Assembly: GCF_001186125.1 (NCBI RefSeq)
Contig: NW_014040478.1
Location: forward strand, 89,180 to 120,400
Direction of reading: 5' to 3'
Source of the DNA: Sphaeroforma arctica JP610
Taxonomy: Eukaryota > Opisthokonta > Ichthyosporea > Ichthyophonida
Length of the DNA: 31,221 nucleotides
Shown here: positions 1 to 9,113 of the stretch, one piece after another
Layout: each line of letters starts with the position of its first letter
How positions within the stretch are numbered: position 1 is the stretch's first letter
Program-made: the position numbers and the translations under genes
Notes under the pieces: model-generated
What the model was told of the DNA's origin: nothing
The model's database searches: none
The model's input: the letters and a program-made list of their open reading frames with translations, nothing else

Positions 1-68
1 TATATGTTTGTGTGTGTGTACATAACTTGTTTCAACAACTTGTATGCGCATTAATAAACCAATAACCT

Positions 69-187
69 TCATGCGTGTTGGCTGTCGATGTGCTGATTTA
101 GAACGGCCAAGAACTCCTGTTTGTCGTCGACTTCTAAGAACTCTATTTCGCCTAATATTTCCGCAGTAGTAGAGTGCAATTTCAGCG
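69..187 (-). CDS. Probable last exon of an unrecognised minus-strand gene
   Basis: Read on the minus strand, the segment starts after a plausible acceptor (GACAAG at 193-188) and stays open to a TGA at 71-69. It gives about 38 residues that are hydrophilic and end in LNQHIDSQHA. An in-frame stop lies just upstream of the acceptor, so it cannot be a longer unspliced frame. The composition (acidic, Leu/Glu spaced, EIEFLEVDDKQEFLAVL) looks like a real helical protein end rather than chance. No family is recognised, and no earlier exon was found within 192-1900, so the rest may be badly diverged or absent. This is a weak call. Confidence 0.33.
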
Positions 188-191
188 CTTG

Positions 192-1904
192 TCAAAACAA
201 TTTCATATTTTTTCCGCCACCTTTGCAGTAAACTAGGTAATAATAATAAACTAAACCACCCTTGCACCTAATTTCAAAACTGGAGTCGCAAGTTCAAATT
301 TTGTCTTGGGTAATTGTGATGGGAGCCAAGCAAGTGTACTAGGACTAATTTACTACACCTTCACGCGCACTCAAGACACGATTGATGAAATCGAGTGGGC
401 TCTGACTGAATATAGTCGCCTTTCAAGATTAAAAGAGCATCGAAATATATATATTTATTATACGAGTATTGTAGAGGTGATTAGCAAACATGTTAACCTT
501 GAGTTGACTGATGAATACCAAAACTTTATGGCACTAAAATTGACTGGTATCTTTCGAAATATTTAAAGTGGGTAAGCGATAAGTCAAATAAAGACGTGTG
601 CATATCCATATGATATCAAGAACACAATCATGAGCGTTTAATAAATAACGCATACTATTTCAACTATTAAGCAATGGGTTTACCATATTAGACCTACTCA
701 AAGCCTAGTGGACAACAAATAGACTTACTATGATTTTTCAAGTTCTCTCGAAATGATGACTTAAGACGCTATTAACGTATTTCGAAATTTGTCAACTCCT
801 GTAGTCTCTTGAGACTTACGTCGTATGAGTTTTGCGGTGATCTCATTCGGGACACAGATTGCTATAACGCCAACCACTGTGTACACCAGTGGTACTCCAT
901 GTTTCGAGGCAAGGTGCGGTCCATCACCATGGATGACTGTGAGTCCAAGATCTGGCTAAGGAGGTCATATACAACAAGTACAACCCGTCAATGACAATGT
1001 CATTATCATTGAAAATTTTGAGAAGGGAGAGCATCCGGTGTGCATGTCATATTCTTTTTTCTGCCGAGGCGGTTAAGTTGGGTGGCGATAAAGCATCAGC
1101 GGCGCACATATTGCAATACACTGTGTATTGGTATCCGTCCTCCCAGGATCGGGAAATATTTATACATCAAACGGCAAAATACATACATACAGTGGGCACG
1201 TTTGTCGTGGTCGCAAAACCCGCGTTAACTGTAGCTAGGATGGAAACCGCTGGTGTGTACCGGGACATTTAAAAAATACCGACATCGTAATTAACAGGCG
1301 CACGTTCCTGCAGTTCAAGACTCGGCCTGATACAGCTCAACGACCATAGAAATAGTTTGATTTGCGTACGTCTGACACTTTCTTATGCAGCTAATGTGTA
1401 GAACCCGTAGTATGGTTGGTTGACCCACGTCGTCTTGCTCGTATCACATAACTGCAACTCATCAGCCTTTCCGACCGTTTCCGGTATATTTGCCGGTGTG
1501 TCGTTGCTCACGCTGTATTTAAAATGCTGTCTGCATTGCCGCCCCCAACCCGACTTTCACCTGATATTTACCCGTGTTCCCCTTTTTATTTCTATGTTAT
1601 ATAAATGTTCTATTTTATCAGGTAACCCACGGACTTATCCGTTCTCCCTTAAATTTCACACTTCTCTCTCTAGACCTAGAGTAGAGAGATAGAGGATCAT
1701 GACTTTACTTTTTAGCATAGCCTTCTTGTCAATTTATGTCGCTTTTAATGTTTTATCAGACTTTACGATTCGACAAAGTGACTACGGATCGCAATGTGTG
1801 TATCCGACAATGTACCACACACTGGGTGGTTAATGTGTAACTATCCAGGATTATTTTGCAGATATTCGTTGCTATCTAGTTACTCAAGAAGACGTCAGGC
1901 GATA
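192..1904. other. No recognised gene; short unassigned ORFs
   Basis: Nothing in this 1.7 kb could be tied to a family. Open stretches exist on the plus strand at 306-566 (86 codons), 809-994 (61 codons, containing ITMDDCESKIWLRRS) and 991-1272, in changing frames. The last two could be remnants of one decayed ORF, perhaps an upstream part of the LINE whose endonuclease piece begins at about 1905, but this is only positional inference. The sequence is otherwise AT-rich and non-repetitive. Confidence 0.3.
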
Positions 1905-2195
1905 CATGAATCCCCCCGAGATTGGCGGTTTCCAACCAGATGTCGTGTGGGGAGATTTCAACTTCAAAGTCCGGAAGTATGGCCACGCATCTACAAATCA
2001 CGGATTCCGATCCAGGCCAGCCAACACATACCGATTCATCCGTGGTCTGGTGCGGCATTGGCTTACCCCCATCCTCGCTTCTCGACCGGATTATGACGGA
2101 TAACTTGGTCCTTCTCGGTATTTCGTACTCTGCACTAACCCATTCCGCGGCACTACACGGCGCAGACCCGATCCGTACCACAGAGCGACTATGAG
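1905..2195 (+). pseudogene. LINE endonuclease (APE-type) remnant
   Basis: The plus frame from 1906 reads PDVVWGDFNFKVRKYG. This is the signature of the apurinic-type endonuclease of non-LTR retrotransposons, where GDFN carries the catalytic Asp and Asn. The continuation (THTDSSVVWCGIG, then LVLLGISYSALTHSA) resembles the stretch leading to the usual SDH motif, but it lies in the next frame, so there is at least one frameshift near 1960-2000. The final SDH is not intact. It has the same orientation as the LINE RT piece at about 4570-5928. The two could be parts of one element split by later insertions, or separate copies. The antisense ORF over this stretch is a shadow. Confidence 0.5.
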
Positions 2196-2619
2196 AGCCA
2201 TACCATATGTTCATACATTGTATCATACATACTTGCCATTTTTGAAATAAATAATATTATCCCTATCTAGGGTTATTTTGTAAAATGCTAGTTGCATTGA
2301 TGTGAGTGAGTATTGGTTCTATATACATTAAGAAGACGTAGTGTCGTGTGCAAGTACGAGCGAGGTCTGATCTATCGACTCATGTCAAATAGTGATATCT
2401 GCTGCTGATACATGCTTTTGTGAGGTGAATAGATGAACATAGCGCGTGGCGGGGTGGGACGAGAGGAGAACAGATTAGACGAAGTATCGTATGTTCTTCC
2501 CAATTGTACCCTTGTGGTAGCAAAGGTCAAAAGGGTTATGTGACTGGAATGACAGAAACTGAGTCATTCCAGGAAACATGATGACTCTAACATAAGTAGC
2601 AATTGTAAAAATTGCGGCA
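2196..2619. other. Non-coding stretch with a motif shared with 10.7 kb
   Basis: No gene was found. The one notable item is at 2458-2485, where GACGAGAGGAGAACAGAT is followed by TAGACGAAGT. The same 28-base word with two mismatches recurs at 10691-10718, next to a gag-like fossil. A likely reading is a fragment of the end of an LTR-type element. The sequence from 2486 to 2619 shows nothing further and borders the DIRS recombinase end. Confidence 0.3.
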
Positions 2620-3600
2620 TTTATTGTTGTACTTTGAGCCACGATAGGTTCTCATTAAAGAAGCGGTCGTGAAGAGTTAGGATTAATGCCCTGACGTAGA
2701 ATTTCACGGTCCCCTGCCTGATACCCAAAATGGCATTGATAATGCGGTGCGACGTGTTAATTGCCAAGACGCTAGCCACAAAACCTATGCAGAAAGAGTG
2801 TGACTCCAGTGGTGTGACCAACTGTTGTGGAATACCCGCGGCTACAAACTGATACTTCAACTCTGCCCAGAATTGAGTACGTTATGTGTTGTAGGTTTCG
2901 ACATCGTCAATCTCATCTGTATCCGCTGTTGACAGAATGTTGCAACGAAAATATGGCTGTCCGAAGAAACATAGTACCTGGTGGAAGTGTGCCTTTAGAA
3001 AAACAAATACCTTTGGAATTGGCCTTGCGTGTGTAGCAAAAGTGTTTGTGCTGCGGTTGTGACATTTGCAATCCACGAAGGTGGTAAACATCGTAGTGTC
3101 GGTTAAATTGGGATGAAATTATTCATGAAAGAAGTTTTGGGGCCGACAAAGAAGAAAACGACTATGAGAGCGCGCCAGTGTACGGATACATCTGAATACT
3201 CAAAGACAGCCGACACCCAACCGGCGTAAACGAGTGCTGGTTCATCCGTAGATGTTGCATGACCGTCAAGGATAAAAGTGGATTTATAAGTAGTCTTTAA
3301 TTCTCCCCAAACGGCGGTTGTCATCTCATTCGGCTATGCCGATTATGATCGAAGCACGTTGCTCCATTTCAGGACAGCAGCACTAACCGTGTGAGTCTGT
3401 GAAGGTTTCATATTCTGCTCGCGCATCAAGTAAATTAAATACCGAATAGCAGAGTCTCGTGATGTGGGTGGAGTATCACGGTAGAGGCCAATCAATGGTG
3501 CGATTCTTCGGAAACGATTATTTACCTCTGTAGTTTTTTGTCGAGCAGTCCCATTTGTAATACCACCGACTGTGAACCAATCATGATATGTCGAGATATT
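2620..3600 (-). pseudogene. DIRS tyrosine recombinase (integrase), fossil part
   Basis: The minus-strand segment nearest 3600 resembles the helical core-binding domain of phage-integrase-like recombinases. The segment near 2620-2860 carries the C-terminal catalytic region, recognisable by the PLESHSFCIG box, a following helix and a terminal ILGIRQGTVKFYVR stretch. In a living DIRS element this enzyme integrates the circular DNA copy without a DDE integrase. It lies directly downstream of the RNase H piece, as in the family. It is broken in several places and not expected to be functional. Confidence 0.6.
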
Positions 3601-3621
3601 GCAGCTGCCTGACTTTGTGGA

Positions 3622-4640
3622 TCAATTAGCGCGGCGATGTATTGCCAAGGTGGCTGTTGGACGCCCAGTCGGCGTGATGTGCTTACTGGGTAGTGTACAT
3701 CGCTGTCCCGGTCGAAGTAGAAGTAGACGGACTGCCATGTTTCGTAGGTCCGGCCACCATGGTGCTTTTATCCATAAGGGAGCAATTAAAATTGCTTGGG
3801 CCGATTGTACCCGGAGTTGTTGCAGTATCTGAGCTACCATCGGCTCGGGTGGTGTTACGAGATGTATTTCTTTGTTCCATCGTTGGTGATAAGCATGTAC
3901 TATTGTCATCGCGCCGTGGTGTGCAAGCTGATTGTAGTAGTCGTTTGGAAATAAATCTTTGGGTTGCACCTTCACGGTCAGTGCCCACTCCCAGTAAAGA
4001 CGATGTGCAACTTCGGCGTTCAGTGTTCAGCTACACTGTAGCAGCTTTCCGGAATGTGATACCTGTCCGCCGCTGAGTCCAGAGCTCCGTGAAGATATAA
4101 AACAATTGTCGTTAGCCACTTGGCTTGCAGGCGATGAGTTATTGATTAGACAGTATCTGCGCAACTGTCGGCATCGCAATGCTGCTAGTGCTGTTGTTGA
4201 GCCGGCTAGTACCTGTAGTGGTTGCTGATGTTGCAAGTCAGCAAATGATCGCTCGTAGTTCCAAGACTGTAATTGGCCACTCCGCCTCCGAGGGAGACCG
4301 CCGCCAAGCTTGTGTCCAAGTCTGATTGTAAACTGTAAGTGTACCCCCGCCTCCTACTTTTGAGGCGTCTGTCATCAAGGATCGATTGCGTGGGATCGTT
4401 TAGAAAGTATCTGTCGTGGCTGGTGTTTTGTGAGCGCATAAACTTACTTCTCTAGCTTATTAAGGGCTGAGCTTGACAGACGTACTTTTGCATGCCATGG
4501 GCTGTGTTACTGTGCTTGTGTTGTGATTTTGGCCGGACGACGTAGGTCTACTAAGTAGAGGCGCGCTGTTGATACGACGAAGGTTGCGCACTGCACCAGC
4601 CCCAGATATCGATATGTGAATTTTCGATAAAGCCTGTGTT
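3622..4640 (-). pseudogene. DIRS RNase H region, fossil part
   Basis: The minus strand near 4390-4270 shows the RNase H start, with TDAS followed by a Gly-rich strand and then LELRAI. Near 3975-3690 it shows the family's conserved C-terminal tract, with VQPKDLFPNDYYNQL, then VTPPEPMVAQILQQL and IKAPWWPDL. The combination of RNase H with this tail (often written as P-P-F-x-L-I then A-P-W-W/Y-P) is characteristic of DIRS-like elements. The overlapping plus-strand ORF at 3693-4076 is an antisense shadow. Broken. Confidence 0.65.
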
Positions 4641-5928
4641 ATAAAATTCTGGCCCTGATTGAAGCTACGAAAGGCGGGTACCTTCCCTACCGCCTTGAAT
4701 TGCACCCTCCTGACAGCGCACCCAAAAAAAGGCGATGCAGATATCACCTCCCCCGCCGACTTCTGCCCTATCACGCTAACGCAAATAATCAGACGCATAT
4801 TTGAGAAGTGTTTCCTCAAGCTGATTACTAGCCACCCCGGCTCTACTACCCACGCAACCCAAGCTGACTTCAAATCACGATACTCCTGCCATACCCAAGC
4901 ACTCGCCGCCATGGAATCTGAAACACAGTCGGAAGAGGAGTGGAGCGACGCCTGTTTTGAGATTACCAAGGCATACGTCAAGGTTGCTCTCCCGCGCCTG
5001 TGGGTACTCTTGCGCCACGCTTGAATGCCCAAAACTGTATCAACTGCCTTACCGCGACATGCTCTCGCATCTATTTCATAGAACAAATGGCATCCTACAA
5101 GGCTCAATCGTTGGCCCGCAGCTCTTTATTATCTACATGGATTTTTTTTGGCTGTCACACTAGCACAATTCCGGCCCAAGCTCCCCCGCTTCTATTTATT
5201 TGTCGACGTCACACGGATCCAAGCCCCCCAACCGGTTCCGCTCCAGTTCTTTTTAGACGACATTGATGCCTGGGGACGCAAATCTGGCCTCAAACAAGGT
5301 GTCATCAAACCCCGAGTACGATCTACCAACTTGCGACACGTGGCGCCAACCCTCCATATAAAAGGTGAACTTATCACGCTTGCGTCACCTACCCCTGAAG
5401 ATGGCTCCCACACATGTCAAGCCTAAACTCTCCAAATACCTGAGTTTCCCACTCTCCCACGGAATACCAGAGATAAATCTCGCCAGACATATGGAATCCC
5501 TGGTTACAGCATTGTCTCTGGGTATCGCCTCCTTCCGCGCTTATGGTTTCCATGGCTTCAGCTGGCGATATCCCCGCAATAGGCTGATGTTGTTCAAAAC
5601 ATTCATCTTATCCACGGCTACATATGGCCTGAACATTATTGCCTGGGCTCCACCTATATGGAAGGATGCGCTGGACCCCTTGCTTGAGCGCTATAACTCA
5701 GCACTCATTCGAGCAGCAGCCATCATCACGGGCACCAAATACCCTAGGTTCCCAAACATCAAACCAACTTACTCCATTTTTGTGGCCTGCTCCCCACGCG
5801 AGCATTGGCGGACTACCTCGGAAGTTGCCTGGGACTGCAACTCGACTCAATGGCCAGCGCAAACCCACTCACCCCTCTAACGCAACCCGCCTGGGCCCAC
5901 GACAAACCCACACTGCGCTTCCCGTATA
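4570..5928 (+). pseudogene. LINE reverse transcriptase remnant, inserted between DIRS RT and RNase H
   Basis: Plus-strand frames follow non-LTR RT order. AGTFPTALNCTLLTAHPKKG and a CPITL motif (the usual YRPISL) lie at 4659-4860. GILQGSIVGPQLFIIYMD, the family's G-x-x-QGS-x-x-GP-LF signature, lies at about 5089-5145. The catalytic box is near 5197-5215. The thumb/connection end is YGLNIIAWAPP with LLERYNSALIRAAAIITG at 5625-5740. Reading frame changes at least three times. The usual F/YADD is read as FVDV, so the second catalytic Asp is lost. This is therefore an inactive LINE relic. No poly-A tail is seen at the 3-prime end near 5928. The start is uncertain between 4570 and 4650. Confidence 0.72.
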
Positions 5929-5929
5929 G

Positions 5930-6450
5930 TATCTATGCGTAGCCTTGTTCCCAAGCTAAGCGTATTCCGAGGAGGAGTACCATGGAATAAATGAAATTGC
6001 GATGTGTTATGATCAGTGGCTCCGGGCTCAACAACATTAGGTCGTCGGCATAGAGAATTACTTTGATACTCTTTTTTCCTACTAGTTGACTGAATACATC
6101 CATCAGTCAGTTGAAGTAGTATGGGCCAAATGTTGCCCTCTTGGGCAGGGTTAGATACTCGTATAGTTGACTGTTTGGCTGCGAATTTGCCACAATTTGG
6201 GATCGCGGACTTTGAGGGCAAAGAAACAATCCCGGAAATTCGTAATCATCATGTGATCGGTTGGTCTGGCTGTAGTGGCGAGTAATCCTGATCCCTTCAT
6301 TTTGAACTTGGGGGTCGACGAGGAAGTATTGATTAGTGATGGAATGACTATTATGCGAGCTCGGTCCTCTGACTTTGTCGACAGTGCGAAATTGTCGTGT
6401 CGTTAACAGCGCGATCTCCGGTGATTTGACGCATGTATCCCGCCGCCTCT
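5930..6450 (-). pseudogene. DIRS reverse transcriptase region, fossil part
   Basis: On the minus strand, ITNFRDCFFALKV near 6260-6215 corresponds to the RT motif that carries the first catalytic Asp region. VILYADDLMLLSPEPLI near 6060-6010 is the YADD box with its hydrophobic flanks, followed by a helix ending at the insertion junction. Strand, order and spacing fit with the RNase H piece that resumes beyond the LINE at about 4640. It belongs to the broken DIRS element described separately. Confidence 0.6.
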
Positions 6451-6479
6451 AGTCTGGCGGATTCCTTTATTGTGACCGC

Positions 6480-7430
6480 AACTTCGACCTCGTAAATGTC
6501 GATTAAATGTCACTGCTTGCTCGGTTTGGGAGGCCCACTTGGTCCCCACACGATTGGAATTTTATAGTGGATCCATTGTGTAATCTTGCGAGGGGCGCTT
6601 GTGCCCCATCAGGCGGAAAGCTTTGCCCTGACGGACTCAAATATAGGAGGTAGCGGCTACTGTTCAACAGGTGGGCCTAGACAGACTTCTGACATTTAAT
6701 GTGTTTGGTAATTCTATTGTGTAGGTTGGAATCCTCGTGAGGACGACGTCATTGCTCGGGGATTCATTATAGTCATCTATCACAGATGCTGTGCTGTCAA
6801 TCACAGAAATAAACGTTCCATTTCTCAAACGGATTCGTATTGGGTTTGAATGAATTAGAATTGTCTTTGTTCTGTACTGTCGTTGCATCCTCCACCTCTA
6901 TCTCCACTACTTTTTCCACGGCTACGATCTCCGTTAGTAGTATTAGATTAACGAGACACTGGCTTATCTGAACTATAGTCACGTTTGTTGTCAAATTTAC
7001 AATTGCTATTAGAAGTACCCCTGATAAGGGCAAACTCTTGCTTCTTTTGCAGTACGGCCTTAAATGCCTTTCGAGGTGACCTATTCGCTGATTATACCAT
7101 GAGCTGAGCGGTACGACGAGAGTTGGTACCGCTGTGCTTTCCTTGACACGGATTCACTTGCTTTCACAAATGTGTACAATATCTGCGCATAGCCTCCTAA
7201 AAAGAACATATGCGATTAGCTCAAAAACGATTCCCTGAAGCGCTGACAGCTGCTCCTCGGGTGTAGTACAAGCTACCGGAAGTCGACGTTCTGATAGAAG
7301 AGTGAAGAAAACAGCTCAATTGGTTTGCCAGTAGAAACTGGCGTTTCGGGCGCTACTTTATTCTGAAACCACTGTGCGAAAGCGTGGTTGTTACTAACTG
7401 GGTGGGAGCTTCGATGATGTAATAAGCCGG
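6480..7430 (-). pseudogene. Gag-like region of the DIRS fossil
   Basis: Minus-strand frames here give a Lys/Arg/Ser/Gly-rich hydrophilic stretch (around 7050-6880) preceded by a helical segment (around 7250-7150). This is what the first ORF of a DIRS element looks like, but I see no zinc knuckle or other diagnostic motif. The call rests mainly on position upstream of the RT. Broken. Alternative: unrelated non-coding sequence. Confidence 0.3.
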
Positions 7431-7451
7431 GCCTCCACATTAGACTCTATG

Positions 7452-7509
7452 TTATAAACGTACTTTAAGCAGTACGTAAATTATAAACGTACTCTTAATA
7501 GTACGTAAG
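7452..7509. repeat. Two tandem 29-base units, each an ACGTACT/AGTACGT hairpin
   Basis: Copy one (7452-7480) and copy two (7481-7509) both begin TTATAAACGTACT and end AGTACGTAA. Only the 6-base loop (TTAAGC against CTTAAT) and the last base differ. Each forms a perfect 7-bp stem. They head a series of further hairpins reaching 7817. Confidence 0.85.
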
Positions 7510-7522
7510 TTTCCTAAAATGG

Positions 7523-7817
7523 GTTTTAATGGTCTTATTAATTAATACCTTTTCCATTTTACATTTCAGATATTTGGACGAGGCCATTAAAAGACCTCAG
7601 TAAAATACGAAACATAAAGAGTTGGTCTAGTTCTATTAATAGAACTTTATTTACTTTCCAACTTTATTTATATCTGAATACTTCGGTAGCGAGGTGGCTC
7701 AACCGAATATAGGTCTCTAGGGACTATTAACGTTATCTAGTTGATCCTCCGATCAACCTGATGAAGGTTAAGTCGGTATTTCTTGATAAGTGGCATGTTA
7801 TTGGTTAAGACAATAAC
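7523..7817. repeat. Run of five or six hairpins
   Basis: These stems can be read directly: TTTTAATGG.CT (7523-7534) with AGGCCATTAAAA (7581-7592); AGTTGG (7620-7625) with CCAACT (7658-7663), enclosing the perfect 16-base palindrome GTTCTATTAATAGAAC (7630-7645); TTCGGT (7682-7687) with ACCGAA (7702-7707); GTTGATC (7740-7746) with GATCAAC (7751-7757) and a 4-base loop; GTTATTG (7797-7803) with CAATAAC (7811-7817). There is no ORF. It may be a terminal or subterminal region of a mobile element, or a structured transcript leader. Confidence 0.7.
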
Positions 7818-7928
7818 TAAGGACTTCAAGGGTATTTTTTCTTTTCTTCTAAAGATAGGATTTTACGAGTCTCTCGGATTCGCCCCAATGAAACATACCA
7901 TAGTTTCTAATAGAGCGACAACGAAACA

Positions 7929-7980
7929 CTATATAAAATCCCTTCGGCGGAAACAGTACTGAGAGGATTATATATAGGCA
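7929..7980 (+). promoter_or_regulatory. TATA-box-like site upstream of a short ORF
   Basis: TATATAAAAT at 7930-7939 matches a TATA box. About 50 bases downstream an ATG (7981) opens a frame starting MSQPHNPSEYCCFHEAYLTLLRP, which runs into the inverted repeat at 8048 and is probably interrupted there. With the hairpin run upstream, this looks like the leader and promoter of a mobile element's ORF that was cut by the Harbinger insertion. The evidence is sequence resemblance only. Confidence 0.35.
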
Positions 7981-8047
7981 ATGTCTCAGCCTCACAATCC
8001 CTCAGAGTATTGCTGTTTTCACGAGGCATACCTAACTTTACTAAGAC

Positions 8048-8237
8048 CGCTTTTGCCAACTTCGGAAAAATATACGAAAATACTGTCTAAAAAATTATGG
8101 CTCAGTATTTTTGTGTATTTCTTTTGGAATATAGGACATAAAAATTTCCGGAACATTTTGAAATATAGCGTCGGATGTATTTCAAATTGTGGATGAATAT
8201 TCGCCGAGTGTTTCAATTGGAACAGTTGGCAAAAGCG
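8048..8237. repeat. 190-base palindromic block with perfect 14-bp inverted ends
   Basis: CGCTTTTGCCAACT (8048-8061) is exactly reversed as AGTTGGCAAAAGCG (8224-8237). Inside, GAAAAATATACGAAAATACTG (about 8065-8085) pairs imperfectly with CAGTATTTTTGTGTATTTC (about 8103-8121). This explains why both strands are open across the block. It resembles a MITE or a folded transposon end. Confidence 0.65.
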
Positions 8238-8534
8238 CGAACAAACAAGAAATTATCCGTGAGTCGTCCCAAAATAAACAAAAGGATTTTATTGGACCTC
8301 ATTTCCAATCTGATCCCATTTTTCGTGGTGAAATTTTGGCGTTTTCGAATACACGTCAGTTTGTTTGACACTATTGTAGAATATTTGTTTGTTGGTTTCG
8401 TACATGTACGCACAGCAACACCATAGCGCTCCGGCTGTTTATACATATCATCTTTGATACAATGGATAACCAGATGGATTTAAAAGTTACAACATGATTA
8501 TATTGACGGTACTATAGCAACATTTGGAAATATT

Positions 8535-8711
8535 ATGCAACCACCGGGTTCGGTCGAGGATGAGGATGATGTTGTAAATGTTAATTGCGATTCATTAAGC
8601 ATACCTTCATCTTATAAACGAGCACACAAATCGCCTATAACGAAGCGGAAGATAGTGTCTAAATTCAGATCTGGTAAGAAGATCAAAGTATCTAAACTCA
8701 ACAGGGACTAA
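8535..8711 (+). CDS. Possible second protein of the Harbinger element, first part
   Basis: An ATG frame of 58 codons begins MQPPGSVEDEDDVVNV and ends in a basic tract (KRKIVSKFRSGKKIKVSKL). An acidic head and a Lys/Arg-rich tail suit a nuclear DNA-binding accessory protein, and autonomous Harbinger elements carry a second, Myb/SANT-like protein. No Myb motif is visible here. The frame stops at a TAA at 8709-8711, and a GTATGT donor follows at 8737, so splicing onto the segment at 8934 is possible but the frames do not join without change. It is probably a decayed gene. Confidence 0.33.
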   Translation: MQPPGSVEDEDDVVNVNCDSLSIPSSYKRAHKSPITKRKIVSKFRSGKKIKVSKLNRD

Positions 8712-8933
8712 AAGCCTGACCGCACCCACTCAGATAGGTATGTATATGTCTGCGCAAGTTTTCTAGAAGTACATGTTATATTGATTAAATTATCTCTAGT
8801 GCAGTGCTCATATATGTAAAACTGTTTATATTTAGAACATCGAACTGCCATTGCACTACCATAAAGGACTATTATGATATCTAAAACACACTATAACACA
8901 TGATAGGCACCTGCTACTGGTCGAACCCCCTTA

Positions 8934-9113
8934 GTAGATCCAGGGAAGATAACAGTTGAGGAGTGGACACAATATCGAACTCTGCTTCGCAAGGATAAGC
9001 CGTCATCCGCGATGATTGACGCAATGAGAAAACTCTTTAAGGCGAACTCTTCATATCTGACGCTAGGAGGTAGAAGATCTAGACGCTGGAGTTATTTGCA
9101 TAGACAATTTTGA
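8934..9113 (+). CDS. Possible second Harbinger protein, last part
   Basis: After an acceptor-like TTAG the plus frame reads VDPGKITVEEWTQYRTLLRK, continues through a helical segment (SSAMIDAMRKLFKANSSYL) and ends GGRRSRRWSYLHRQF with a TGA at 9111-9113. This reads like protein rather than noise (charged helices, aromatic spacing). It overlaps the end of the opposing transposase frame by about 20 bases. The alternative is chance openness on the strand opposite the transposase. Confidence 0.35.
   Translation, partial: VDPGKITVEEWTQYRTLLRKDKPSSAMIDAMRKLFKANSSYLTLGGRRSRRWSYLHRQF

Larger units (their letters stand above)
2620..7430 (-). mobile_element. DIRS-type tyrosine-recombinase retrotransposon, fossil
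   Basis: Minus-strand pieces occur in the order expected for DIRS elements: a gag-like hydrophilic stretch (about 7430-6480), reverse transcriptase (about 6450-5928), RNase H (about 4640-3622) and a tyrosine recombinase (about 3600-2620). A LINE piece of the opposite orientation separates the RT from the RNase H. The element is clearly broken, with at least half a dozen breaks spread over all its parts, so it is an old copy. Terminal repeats were not identified with certainty. The hairpin-rich block just beyond 7430 may hold its 5-prime end, which is inference. Assignment to DIRS rather than Ngaro or PAT relatives is not certain. Confidence 0.68.

Noticed and set aside
306-566. 86-codon plus ORF beginning MGNCDGSQ
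   Set aside because: It has no family resemblance and no splice or neighbour support. It could be real but cannot be supported.
1876-2226. 116-codon minus ORF
   Set aside because: It lies opposite the LINE endonuclease piece and has no recognisable content.
3693-4076. 127-codon plus ORF
   Set aside because: It is antisense to the DIRS RNase H tail, whose motifs are on the minus strand.
4460-5107. 215-codon minus ORF
   Set aside because: It is the antisense of the LINE RT over most of its length. Only its last part overlaps the DIRS fossil. It has no independent motifs.
7687-7697. tRNA box A-like word TAGCGAGGTGG, hinting at a SINE
   Set aside because: No matching box B at the right distance and no A-rich tail. 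The hairpin context explains the region better.
8175-8446. Overlapping ORFs on both strands (8175-8426 plus, 8213-8446 minus)
   Set aside because: AT-rich flank of the inverted-repeat block. No protein-like content on either strand.
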